Of a stretch of DNA of 64,000 nucleotides, positions 24,577-32,953 are shown one piece after another (position 1 is the first letter of the stretch; each line of letters opens with the position of its first letter). The position numbers were made by a program, and so were the translations under genes. This DNA comes from Zobellia galactanivorans (lineage in GTDB: Bacteria; Bacteroidota; Bacteroidia; Flavobacteriales; Flavobacteriaceae): NCBI RefSeq assembly GCF_000973105.1, contig NC_015844.1:3034501-3098500 (forward strand), in the 5' to 3' direction. The notes below the pieces were generated by a model. It saw only the letters and a program-made list of their open reading frames with translations, was not told the DNA's origin and did not search any database.

Positions 24577-25962
24577 TTAATCGTTGTGATGTTCGCTGTT
24601 TAAAATCACGATTTTATCGGGGTTCTTACTAAGATATGATTTGATAATACTCTCCGTTTCCAAGGTGTTGTTCTGCTGAACGAGAAAAGTTTCCAGTTCG
24701 TGTTCGGCACTTATGTGTTCTTGTCGGTCGACGAAGCCATACCCCATATACGTACTGTTTTTTACATATACAAAAGCCTGCTCGTTTGCGTTTCTTCCTT
24801 TTTCCCTTATGACAAAATCTTCTTTTTGCGCCCGAATGTGATGTAGGGCCCGATGTACTTTTTCGTTGTAATGGTCGGTGGCTTCTTCTTCACGGCAGAT
24901 GCCGTCGCAAGATTCGATGCGGTAATGTGAGCAGCTCTTTACGTTTTCCTGCAGATGGCAATACTTGGGGCAGAGCCTAAAGCGCTTACAGATTTCTTCG
25001 ATGAACAATCGGCAATCGGTAGGTCCGTAGAGGGTCAATACCGAGTTTGGGGCCATTTTCAGTTTGTTGAAGGCCAGGTGCATAATGCCGTTGCGGTCTT
25101 CATAACTGAATATGCCGTAGGGTTGAATCTTTCTTTTTTGGGCGCGGTTGAATTCGGGGTAGTGGTGCTTGATGGCATTCGATTCCATCAACAGGGCCAC
25201 GAGCTCGCTTCCCGAGAGTTCAAAATCGATATCGGCCGTGGCCTGGCAGAGCTGTATTTCCTTGGTAGACTTGTCGTAAAAATGGCTTAACACCCTCTTC
25301 TTGATGTTAATGGCCTTTCCTACATAGATGATTTTCCCCTTCCCGTCCTTGAAATAATAAATGCCGGGCGCTGCAGGCAGTTTTTCAAAGGCTTCCCTAG
25401 GCAGGGAAGAGGGTAGGGTGGTTTCCTGTGAGCGGGCGTTGAGGTGGCTCTTGAACACTTCTTCGGCCCCATCTGCGCGCAATAATTTTTTAAAAAGTAG
25501 GGTTGTGGCATGGGCATCGCCGCGGGCACGATGCCTGTCGGTCAAGGGAATGCCCAATGAAGAACATAGCTTTCCTAGACTGTACGAATGGTATCCAGGC
25601 AAGAGCTTACGCGATAAACGGACGGTACAGAGCTTTTTCCTAATAAAGTCCCTTCCCAAGAGTTTTAATTCGTTCTTGATTACATTGTAGTCGAAGTTTA
25701 CGCTATGGGCTACAAAAATGGTGTTTTCCGTAATTTTCAGAATGTCATCCACAATTTCGTCCAGTGTAGGTGCATCACGGACCATATCGCCATCGATTCC
25801 CGTCAGTCGCGTGATGAAATAGGGTATTTCACATTGCGGGTTTACCAAGGAGGTAAACTCCTCGACGATTTCGTAACCGTCAAATTTAAAAATGGATATT
25901 TCGGTAATCTTATTACCCTTTATGCCATTGCCGGTGGTTTCTATGTCTACGATGCTGTACAA
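24577..25962 (-). CDS. DnaQ-like exonuclease fused to GIY-YIG (UvrC-like) nuclease
   Basis: A 461-residue fusion. The N-terminal 3'-5' exonuclease (residues 1-~165) has Exo I IVDIETTGNG, Exo II HSVNFDYNVI and Exo III HRARGDAHAT. The GIY-YIG domain (~195-280) has AAPGIYYFKDGKGKIIYVGKA. A UvrC-like Cys-rich part follows (KRFRLCPKYCHLQ). This combination is seen in Bacteroidetes proteins labelled as DNA polymerase III epsilon or Cho-like. A DNA repair role is likely. Confidence 0.85.
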   Translation of the reverse strand: MYSIVDIETTGNGIKGNKITEISIFKFDGYEIVEEFTSLVNPQCEIPYFITRLTGIDGDMVRDAPTLDEIVDDILKITENTIFVAHSVNFDYNVIKNELKLLGRDFIRKKLCTVRLSRKLLPGYHSYSLGKLCSSLGIPLTDRHRARGDAHATTLLFKKLLRADGAEEVFKSHLNARSQETTLPSSLPREAFEKLPAAPGIYYFKDGKGKIIYVGKAINIKKRVLSHFYDKSTKEIQLCQATADIDFELSGSELVALLMESNAIKHHYPEFNRAQKRKIQPYGIFSYEDRNGIMHLAFNKLKMAPNSVLTLYGPTDCRLFIEEICKRFRLCPKYCHLQENVKSCSHYRIESCDGICREEEATDHYNEKVHRALHHIRAQKEDFVIREKGRNANEQAFVYVKNSTYMGYGFVDRQEHISAEHELETFLVQQNNTLETESIIKSYLSKNPDKIVILNSEHHND

Positions 25963-26135
25963 ATGCGAATGAGGTGGAATTATACCCTAAAATTAAGCAA
26001 ACTAAGGTCGACATAACAAAGTTTAACGTTATGTCGACAAGTGGGATAAGGTCCTAAAACCGTGGATGCCTCGATGACCGGGCTTTTGAGTCGATCAAAC
26101 ATTGTATAAAGAGCAGGCCAGAACGGGCCTAGGCC

Positions 26136-26143
26136 TATTTTTA
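26136..26143 (+). promoter_or_regulatory. -7-like box of the GH3-family gene
   Basis: TATTTTTA is one base from TAnnTTTG, with a start near 26150. It supports the start at 26159, not at 26102. Confidence 0.35.
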
Positions 26144-26158
26144 CGAAAAACGATACAC

Positions 26159-27676
26159 ATGCCGATCATAGGACATCTTATTAAGGGATTTATTGAAGTA
26201 AGGGATAAGCTTTCAGGATCGAAAGACCCTATAGCGGAACAAAAAGTCGTGCTTGACGAACTTTTAAAAAAGGCGGAAAACACCTCTTTCGGGAAGCATT
26301 ATAACTTTAAGGCGATTCTAGAATCGGAATGCCCTGTCGAAGCATTTGCCAAGTCCGTTCCCTATTTCGATTACAACCGGATCGATAAGGAATGGTGGCA
26401 AAAACTACATGATGGGGAAGCGGATGTGACCTGGCCGGGCAGGCCCGATTATTTTGCCTTGAGTTCGGGCACTACGGGAAAGACGAGCAAAAAAATTCCC
26501 GTAACCGATGCTATGATAGACGCCATCCGAAAAACCGGGTTGGAACAGGTCTTTGCCTTGAGCAATTTCGACTTGCCCCCCGATTTCTTTGAACTTGGTA
26601 TCTTGATGCTGGGCAGTTCAACGGATCTGAATAAGGTGGAAGGTCATCAAGAAGGGGAGATAAGCGGCATCAGTGCCAGTAATATTCCCACTTGGTTTCG
26701 CGGGTATTATAAGCCGGGCGAGGAAATAGCTGAAATCGATGATTGGGACGAACGCGTGCAAAAAATAGCCGAGGAAGCACCCAATTGGGATATTGGGGCA
26801 TTGAGCGGAATTCCGTCGTGGATCGAGCTGATGTTACAAAAGGTCATAGATTACCATAATCTGAACCACATTCACGAGATTTGGCCCAACCTTCAGGTAT
26901 ATACTTCGGGAGGAGTGGCTTTTGGCCCGTATAAAAAGAGTTTTAACGCACTCTTGGGGAAACCCATTACCGTAATAGATACCTATTTGGCTTCGGAGGG
27001 ATTTATGGCATTTCAGGCCAGGCCTGAAACCGATGCAATGCAGCTCTCTACCGACTCAGGTATCTATTTTGAGTTTGTACCCTTTGAACCCGAATATATA
27101 AAACCAGACGGGTCGTTAAGGGATGATGCACCCGCCCTACAGCTTTCGGAAGTGGAAGAGGGGCAAGATTATGTGCTTCTTATCAGTACGGTTTCCGGGG
27201 CATGGCGTTACCTGATAGGGGATACCATAGCGTTCACCGATGTGGAAAGGGCGGAAATAAAGATCACAGGGCGGACCAAGTTCTTTTTGAATACCGTAGG
27301 TTCGCAACTTTCCGTAAATAAGTTGGATGATGGTGTACAAGGTTTGGAGGAAAAATTCGGGATCCGTATTCCCGAATATACCCTCTGTGCCAAACGGATA
27401 GAAGGGGAATTTTACCATTGTTGGTATTTAGGCACGGAAGATAAAACCGATGATCAAGAGTTGGCCCGTGCCTTGGATGCATCCCTTAAAAACGCCAATA
27501 AGAATTATAAAGTGGCCCGCTCAAAAGCGCTGAAGGGCGTGAAGGTCGTTTCGGTTCCGCCATCCGTATTCCATGACTGGAACGGCAAGAATAAAAAGAA
27601 GGGCGGACAAGTAAAGATGGAACGCGTTATGGGCGAAGAGAAGTTTGAAGAATGGGAAGCTTTTGTAAAATCGTAA
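26159..27676 (+). CDS. GH3 (auxin-responsive) family acyl-adenylate enzyme
   Basis: A 505-residue protein of the GH3 superfamily, named after plant enzymes that link amino acids to jasmonate or auxin (not the GH3 glycosidases). The nucleotide motif SSGTTGKTSKKIPV is near residue 102, followed by YTSGGVAFGPYKKSF and the C-terminal YRYLIGD-like WRYLIGDTIAFTD. Bacterial members are common in Bacteroidetes but uncharacterised; ATP-dependent acyl or carboxyl activation is inferred. I start at ATG 26159 (MPIIGHLIKG). Confidence 0.85.
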   Translation: MPIIGHLIKGFIEVRDKLSGSKDPIAEQKVVLDELLKKAENTSFGKHYNFKAILESECPVEAFAKSVPYFDYNRIDKEWWQKLHDGEADVTWPGRPDYFALSSGTTGKTSKKIPVTDAMIDAIRKTGLEQVFALSNFDLPPDFFELGILMLGSSTDLNKVEGHQEGEISGISASNIPTWFRGYYKPGEEIAEIDDWDERVQKIAEEAPNWDIGALSGIPSWIELMLQKVIDYHNLNHIHEIWPNLQVYTSGGVAFGPYKKSFNALLGKPITVIDTYLASEGFMAFQARPETDAMQLSTDSGIYFEFVPFEPEYIKPDGSLRDDAPALQLSEVEEGQDYVLLISTVSGAWRYLIGDTIAFTDVERAEIKITGRTKFFLNTVGSQLSVNKLDDGVQGLEEKFGIRIPEYTLCAKRIEGEFYHCWYLGTEDKTDDQELARALDASLKNANKNYKVARSKALKGVKVVSVPPSVFHDWNGKNKKKGGQVKMERVMGEEKFEEWEAFVKS

Positions 27677-27696
27677 GGCCCTGATTCGATTCGATA

Positions 27697-28305
27697 TTAG
27701 GACCTTGGCCCGGAAGCTTCACGTTTTTTTACGATGGCCATTATTTCTTCGGGGGAAAGGTAGTAGCGGCGTATACGGGCTTTGTACTTTTCATCTATAT
27801 CGGCATTTTCAAGAATGAACGTCTTGGTCTTTAGAATGTATTCGTGCATGCCATGGGCTACGGCAAAAGTGTCTGCAGCGCGTTCGGCTTCCTTGATATA
27901 GGCTCCTGAAAAATAATATTTGAGTCCGAACCAGATGAGGTTTAAGGTACTTCGTTCCCGATAATCCATCACGTGGCCCAGCTCATGGCCCAACCAGCCG
28001 ATCATAATATCTTTTGGTACATCTTGGGTTAAAAACACTTGGTTTGAAATCTTTATGTGTTCACTGATCAGAATAACATAGGCCCGTTTTTTCCTTCCTT
28101 TGATGAGGCTGTTGAATTTCGGTTGGGCCCGCATGGTAGACTGTTTGACTTTCTTTACGATTTTAAAGGTAATAGGGGTGTCGGCCAGCTCGGGGTAATG
28201 GGAAAGGGCGATACCCGCCTCTTCCTTAATTGCGTCGGGAGCAAGGTGCTGTGCATGGAGTTGAACAAAGGCCATAAGGAATATACAGAGTTGAAAAGGA
28301 TGCAA
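27697..28305 (-). CDS. Exported zincin-like metallopeptidase
   Basis: A 202-residue protein with a signal peptide (MHPFQLCIFLMAFVQLHAQ) and the motif GHELGHVMDY near residue 109, then EAERAADTFAVAHGM, which supplies the third ligand. This resembles gluzincin or M48-like small peptidases. Substrate unknown. It converges on the GH3-family gene (20 bp between stops). Confidence 0.7.
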   Translation of the reverse strand: MHPFQLCIFLMAFVQLHAQHLAPDAIKEEAGIALSHYPELADTPITFKIVKKVKQSTMRAQPKFNSLIKGRKKRAYVILISEHIKISNQVFLTQDVPKDIMIGWLGHELGHVMDYRERSTLNLIWFGLKYYFSGAYIKEAERAADTFAVAHGMHEYILKTKTFILENADIDEKYKARIRRYYLSPEEIMAIVKKREASGPRS

Positions 28306-28491
28306 AATTGAAATACTATCGGTTTTAAATGACGGGTTAGCCTCAAGATATAAAACCCTTGAATATTTTGACCCCGTTTTTCTTAACCGGTCAATTATAA
28401 TTCTAAAAACACACGCATTTTTGGCGGTAAAGGGGGATTTTTAGGTTTTAGGAGGGTACGTTGGTACCATTCGTTAAAACCATATACAGGC

Positions 28492-30072
28492 ATGCATCTA
28501 CAACGGACAAAAAGAAATATTTTTAGGGGGCTTCTCATGCTGCTGGCCTTTTTGGTGCTTGTGATTATCGGTGCCCAATGGATGGCCAAAGATGCCATAG
28601 CGGGTTTTTTGAAGAACGAATTGCCGTCCGGTATTCAATTGGATTATGAAGATATCGAGGTAAATGTGTTGACGGGTAGCGCCAAATTAAAAATGATAGC
28701 GTTAAAAGTGGGAACCCAAGATTCCCTACGGGACGGTACCGCCAAAATAAATGCCTTAGAGGTTGTCGGGCTGGGGTATTGGCAGTTTCTTGTCCATCAG
28801 AAAATCACCTTAAGGACTTTATACATTGAAAGGCCGATCCTGACCTATGGTTTGAAGGACAAGGAGAGTGATACGACCCGTAGGGGGAAGCATCCCTTAG
28901 GCAGCGTACAAGCGCTGGAGGTTGGTAGTATCAAGGTAGTGGACGGTGATGTTACACTCTATAAAGATCAAAGCGACAGTGTTGCCTTAAAGCTCGATTC
29001 GGTAAATATTGAAATCAGTGATGTGGCTACCGATGCGTCCCGTATCGTTACCAAGCTTCCGGTTACTTATTCCTCCCTTGGGTTTAGTGGGGCTTCCTTA
29101 ATGGCCGACCTGGGCCCGTATGAAACTTTAGGGGTAAGTAAGGTCGAAATAAAGCATGGGGCGTTGGTCATCTCTGATTTGGCGCTAAAGTCGAAATATT
29201 CCAAAAAAGAATTGTCTTGGCATCTGCATAAGGAACATGACTTTATTGATTTAAAAATTCCCGAGCTCAGTTTTGAAAACATGGAATTGGGGTATAGTGA
29301 AAATAAATATAGGTTGCGTACTGGGATAGCGGTCATGAAGGGGCCTGACCTCGAACTGTATCGGGATAAGCTCTTGCCCGATGATACCGAACGGAAAAAA
29401 TTATATAGCGAGGCGCTTCGTGAGCTCCCCATACAATTGGATATACCCAAGATAGAGATAAGCGGGGGGCATATTGCCTATAGTGAACGGGTCAATACGG
29501 AAACCGCTCCGGGGAAAATTAATTTCGCCGAAGTGAGTGCCCAAATCCTCCATGTGCAGAACATTCCGGGCAAGAAGGTGAAAACAAGTGTGGAGGCCAA
29601 GGCCTTATTAATGAACGAAGCGCCTATTACCCTCAACTGGTCTTTTGATACCCAGAAGAAATCGGATGCCTTTTTGGCTTCCGGAACGGTAAAGGGGTTT
29701 AACCCGAAGAACCTGAATCCCTTTTTGGAATCCAATCTACGGGTGAGGGCCCGGGGCGACATTCAAGAACTGTATTTTACGGTGAGTGGGGACGCCGTAT
29801 CTTCCTTAGGGGATATGAAGATGAAATATGAGGATTTTGAGTTTTCCGTTTTAAAAAAGGACCGCTTGCGCATCAATAAATTATTGACGGCCATAGGAAA
29901 GGTTTTTGTAAACGATGGGTCGAACACCGATGAAAACGGATATCGTTACGGTGGCATAGAGGCCCAAAGAGATCCTACCAAGTCCTTTTTTAATTACCTA
30001 TGGTTAAATGTGAGCGATGGGCTGACTTCCACCATTATCGGCAACGGAAAGAACGAAAGGAGAAAAAAATAA
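28492..30072 (+). CDS. AsmA / DUF748-like envelope protein
   Basis: A 526-residue protein with one N-terminal membrane anchor (residues ~9-31) and a long periplasmic domain with AsmA-type beta-rich repeats, e.g. LPSGIQLDYEDIEVNVLTGSA and the LRTLYIERPILTYG module. AsmA-like and DUF748 proteins help move lipids between membranes. It is a single gene, apparently followed by an independent cassette of small stress-type genes. Confidence 0.7.
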   Translation: MHLQRTKRNIFRGLLMLLAFLVLVIIGAQWMAKDAIAGFLKNELPSGIQLDYEDIEVNVLTGSAKLKMIALKVGTQDSLRDGTAKINALEVVGLGYWQFLVHQKITLRTLYIERPILTYGLKDKESDTTRRGKHPLGSVQALEVGSIKVVDGDVTLYKDQSDSVALKLDSVNIEISDVATDASRIVTKLPVTYSSLGFSGASLMADLGPYETLGVSKVEIKHGALVISDLALKSKYSKKELSWHLHKEHDFIDLKIPELSFENMELGYSENKYRLRTGIAVMKGPDLELYRDKLLPDDTERKKLYSEALRELPIQLDIPKIEISGGHIAYSERVNTETAPGKINFAEVSAQILHVQNIPGKKVKTSVEAKALLMNEAPITLNWSFDTQKKSDAFLASGTVKGFNPKNLNPFLESNLRVRARGDIQELYFTVSGDAVSSLGDMKMKYEDFEFSVLKKDRLRINKLLTAIGKVFVNDGSNTDENGYRYGGIEAQRDPTKSFFNYLWLNVSDGLTSTIIGNGKNERRKK

Positions 30073-30141
30073 TTTTTTTGGGCTAAGGAGGCACACGGTA
30101 AAGTCATAGTTTAAAGGTATCATAAACTAAAACACGGAAAA

Positions 30142-30552
30142 ATGGGAGTTATATCAAAAGACAAAAAGAAAATCACCTTATATTATAATTCGGAGAATTC
30201 AATAGGTAAGCAGACCTATGCCTACGTTGAATCCGCGGATGAAGATATATTGGCGATAGACATATCAAAAACAAAGGTGACCGGTACCCAATGGGCGGAG
30301 ATTGCCCATAGTATGAACCGGCCCGTAGGAAGTCTTGTAAACCAAGACCACCCTGATTTTAAGGAAAAATACGGTGACCAAAAGGTAGACCTCAACGAAC
30401 ATGATTGGTTGCGGGTATTGGAAAAGTCGCCATCTACCTTGGCGTATCCCGTCGTTATAAAGGGCGACCGCTTTATTCCGATAAAAAACCCATCGGATTT
30501 TGTGAAGTTCTTAGACGATGATAGTGCAGGAATAGATAAACCCTACTCATAA
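30142..30552 (+). CDS. ArsC/Spx-fold protein without cysteines
   Basis: A 136-residue protein of the arsenate-reductase-like thioredoxin fold: KKITLYYNSENSIGKQTYAYV, then DISKTKVTGTQW, and a C-terminal TLAYPVVIKGDRFI. No cysteine is present, so classical ArsC redox chemistry is impossible. Similar Cys-less proteins occur in Flavobacteriia. Function unknown; a stress-associated regulator or binding protein is a guess. Confidence 0.7.
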   Translation: MGVISKDKKKITLYYNSENSIGKQTYAYVESADEDILAIDISKTKVTGTQWAEIAHSMNRPVGSLVNQDHPDFKEKYGDQKVDLNEHDWLRVLEKSPSTLAYPVVIKGDRFIPIKNPSDFVKFLDDDSAGIDKPYS

Positions 30553-30654
30553 CCGTTTAGGTCAAAAACAGAATTTTTTGCGCCAAACTATGAAGGGGAA
30601 CCTGCTTAACTTTAGGTATAGTTTAAAAGAAGTAGAATCTTAAAAATAAAGAAA

Positions 30655-30840
30655 ATGAACCAAGAACAATTAGAAGGTAAGTGGAAGCAAGTAAAAGGAA
30701 AAATTAAACAGAAATATGGAAATTTGACCGATGACGATGTCACCTATTCAGAAGGTAAATTCGACGAAATGTTGGGTAGGGTACAAGAAAAGATCGGAAA
30801 GGGCAAAGAAGAATTGAAAGAGGAAATTGCCAGTTGGTAA
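30655..30840 (+). CDS. CsbD family stress protein
   Basis: A 61-residue hydrophilic protein with the CsbD signature MNQEQLEGKWKQVKGKIKQK, then YGNLTDDDVTYSEGKFDE. CsbD proteins are small general-stress proteins of unclear mechanism. Preceded by an AAAGAAA-type ribosome site and a -7-like TAACTTTA near 30608. Confidence 0.85.
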   Translation: MNQEQLEGKWKQVKGKIKQKYGNLTDDDVTYSEGKFDEMLGRVQEKIGKGKEELKEEIASW

Positions 30841-30866
30841 CACAAGTCAATACCAATCGAAATAAG

Positions 30867-30900
30867 AAGGCCTGGGCATTTAAGTCCGGGCCTTTTTTTT
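30867..30900 (+). terminator. Terminator after csbD
   Basis: A GC-rich stem (arms AGGCCTGG and CCGGGCCT, one mismatched pair) with a 9-10 nt loop, followed by eight T. It separates the CsbD gene from the convergent gene ending at 30899. Confidence 0.85.
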
Positions 30901-31219
30901 ATTCCCTATGGTAGTTTTTATCGGGTATGGCCGTGAAAAATGCGCCCGTTTCGGTATCTGCCGACGGTCCATAGGCCATAAGGAAGGTGCCTTTAATAGC
31001 ATCGTTCGTTTCAATAATGTAGAGAATGGAGAGGTCTTCGGGGTCGCTCATGCCCTCATATCTGATTTCCTTGACGATGGTTATCTCTTGAGGGGTATAA
31101 CCCTTGTGTGTTTCAAGATCGACCAAGGTACCGGCTTCATAGCGGAATCGGCGGGTGTATCCTTTTTTTTCATAAGCGTTCATGGCGTCCATTTCATGCT
31201 TGGCGTATTCACTGTCCAT
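30899..31219 (-). CDS. Hypothetical small protein
   Basis: A 106-residue cytoplasmic protein from ATG 31219. The core GYTRRFRYEAG, KGYTPQEITIVKEIRYEGMSD and LYIIETNDAIKGTFLMAYGP resembles a flavobacterial family often labelled 'phosphoribosylpyrophosphate synthetase', a name I consider doubtful because no PRPP motif is present. Function unknown. Confidence 0.65.
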   Translation of the reverse strand: MDSEYAKHEMDAMNAYEKKGYTRRFRYEAGTLVDLETHKGYTPQEITIVKEIRYEGMSDPEDLSILYIIETNDAIKGTFLMAYGPSADTETGAFFTAIPDKNYHRE

Positions 31220-31301
31220 AATGTTAGGTATTAAGGTGAAACAAAAAGAGGATGGCCGCATAACCATCCTCTACAAGTAAAAGTTTATATCGTGATCGGT
31301 T

Positions 31302-31463
31302 CTATATCTTCTTGCGGCCCATAATCAAACTGATTATGAAAAGTACTATAAAGATAAAGAATAAAATCTTGGCAATACTAGCAGCTCCGGCGGCAATTCC
31401 CCCAAATCCGAAAATTCCTGCGATTATGGCTAATATGATAAATATAACGGTCCAACGTAACAT
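31302..31463 (-). CDS. DUF1328 family membrane protein (YtjA-like)
   Basis: A 53-residue hydrophobic protein, [20 protein letters not shown] and then [14 protein letters not shown], ending LIMGRKKI. This is the DUF1328 pattern: two helices with a GFGGIAAGA turn. The family is widespread and of unknown function, sometimes stress-linked. It ends before the small-protein stop at 31219 and shares the strand with it. Confidence 0.85.
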   Translation of the reverse strand: MLRWTVIFIILAIIAGIFGFGGIAAGAASIAKILFFIFIVLFIISLIMGRKKI

Positions 31464-31628
31464 AGTTTTTGGTTTTAAGATTACTGTTCATTTGTCATCG
31501 GCAAGGGTTGTCTTGCTCCATGTTTTACAAATGTCCCAAAAGGTGTGTATACCGCTTAGCTGAATTAGATATAAAAATAACCGTATGCCTTAATTAACAG
31601 GGAGTATAGGAAGGGGTTACCATCTATT

Positions 31629-32939
31629 CTAGAAATAATTCCAGAGGGCCACGGCTCCATTATACGAGATGATGATGGAGAAGAACAGTGCCGCTGTGAG
31701 TCCAATATTAAGCAATGCGGTCGCCTTGTGTTCCTTCATGAGTTTTTTGTTGTTGCACAACAGTATGATGCCAAGGATCACGAGGGGAAGCACAAATACG
31801 TTGAAGACCTGTGAAACAATCTGCATCTGGATCGGGTTGGCCCCGAATACGGGTACGATCAAGGCGAATAAACAGGCAATGGCGGTAATGATCTTAAATT
31901 GTTTTGAGGTCGTGTCCAATTCTCCCGATTGGTAATCGGCAAGTAGAATAGGGGCAATGAGCAAACAGGGGAAAATAGAAGATAGCCCCGCACTTAATGT
32001 ACCAAAAAAGAAAAGGGTCAATGCAAATTTGCCCGCCACCGGCTCAAGGGTGTTTACCATGTCGAGCACCTTGGTCACGGGTTGTCCTTGATGAAAAAGG
32101 GCTCCACAGGCAACGGCCATGACCGAAGCACTGATGATAAAGACCAAAGAGGCCGCTATAATGGAATCTCTCTTTTGTTGTTTTAGGTTCTTGATGGTCC
32201 ATCCCTTTCCTTTAACGAACAAGGGGCGTGATAAAAACGTTGCCGCGGCCATGGTGGTTCCAACAAAGGCAGCGACCATCATTCCTCCTCCCTCGACCTT
32301 TGGAACGGTCGGTATAAGTCCTTTGGCCACTTCTATGGGAAGGGGGTATACCATGAATAGGGACACTAAAAATGAGAGTCCCATTATAGTAACGAAAATC
32401 ACCAGTATCTTTTCGAAAAAGGTATACTTACCGATAAGCAGAAAATAGTACATGACAATAATGACCACAACGGCAATGGTGAGGACCAATTCATATTGAT
32501 AAGCCGCCAGGGCTGGAAAATAGATGAGGAATATCTCAAAGATGATATTGGCCGAGATACCAAGAATGCCCATAAGCGAGTTCCATTGGCCGAAAGAAAC
32601 CCCCAAAATAATCAGTATGGCAATGGGTTTGCCCCATTTTAGGTGTTTTTTAAACGCATAGAGGGCGGTTTCGCCTGTTACCAAAGCATAATTGCCATAG
32701 GCGAACATGAGCATGCCCGAAAAAACGCAGCTTAGGACCAAGACCCATAATAGCTGCATACCATAGGTACTTCCCGCAACGATCATAGAGGTGACGCTTC
32801 CCGTGCCAATAGTGTATCCGATGGCAAAGATACCAGGGCCAAAGGCCAGTACCATAGCAAGAATCTTTTTTAGCAAGCCCGGTTTCTCTTCAAGCATTGT
32901 TTCAAATATTTTAAAAGTTTGTTTATGGCTATTGCCCAA
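31629..32939 (-). CDS. Nramp-superfamily transporter lacking canonical metal motifs
   Basis: A 436-residue protein with about eleven membrane helices and the Nramp fold. The first-helix region aligns with the family (ALAFGPGIFAIGY ... AGSTYGMQLLW), but the DPGN metal motif is replaced by GTGS (in TIGTGSVTS), and the TM6 MPHN motif reads AAAT (in TTMAAATFLS). Manganese or iron transport as in MntH is therefore doubtful. It is the last gene of the unit with kdgK and the MFS gene, 14 bp after the phosphofructokinase, so a role in uronate catabolism or supply of another substrate is inferred. Confidence 0.75.
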   Translation of the reverse strand: MGNSHKQTFKIFETMLEEKPGLLKKILAMVLAFGPGIFAIGYTIGTGSVTSMIVAGSTYGMQLLWVLVLSCVFSGMLMFAYGNYALVTGETALYAFKKHLKWGKPIAILIILGVSFGQWNSLMGILGISANIIFEIFLIYFPALAAYQYELVLTIAVVVIIVMYYFLLIGKYTFFEKILVIFVTIMGLSFLVSLFMVYPLPIEVAKGLIPTVPKVEGGGMMVAAFVGTTMAAATFLSRPLFVKGKGWTIKNLKQQKRDSIIAASLVFIISASVMAVACGALFHQGQPVTKVLDMVNTLEPVAGKFALTLFFFGTLSAGLSSIFPCLLIAPILLADYQSGELDTTSKQFKIITAIACLFALIVPVFGANPIQMQIVSQVFNVFVLPLVILGIILLCNNKKLMKEHKATALLNIGLTAALFFSIIISYNGAVALWNYF

Positions 32940-32953
32940 TAGCGGCCACCGGT

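Noticed and set aside
26102-26158. N-terminal extension of the GH3-family protein
   Set aside because: It contains the -7-like box; family homology begins at MPIIGHL.
31312-31563. Plus-strand 83-codon frame
   Set aside because: It is the shadow of the DUF1328 gene on the minus strand, whose family pattern is unmistakable.
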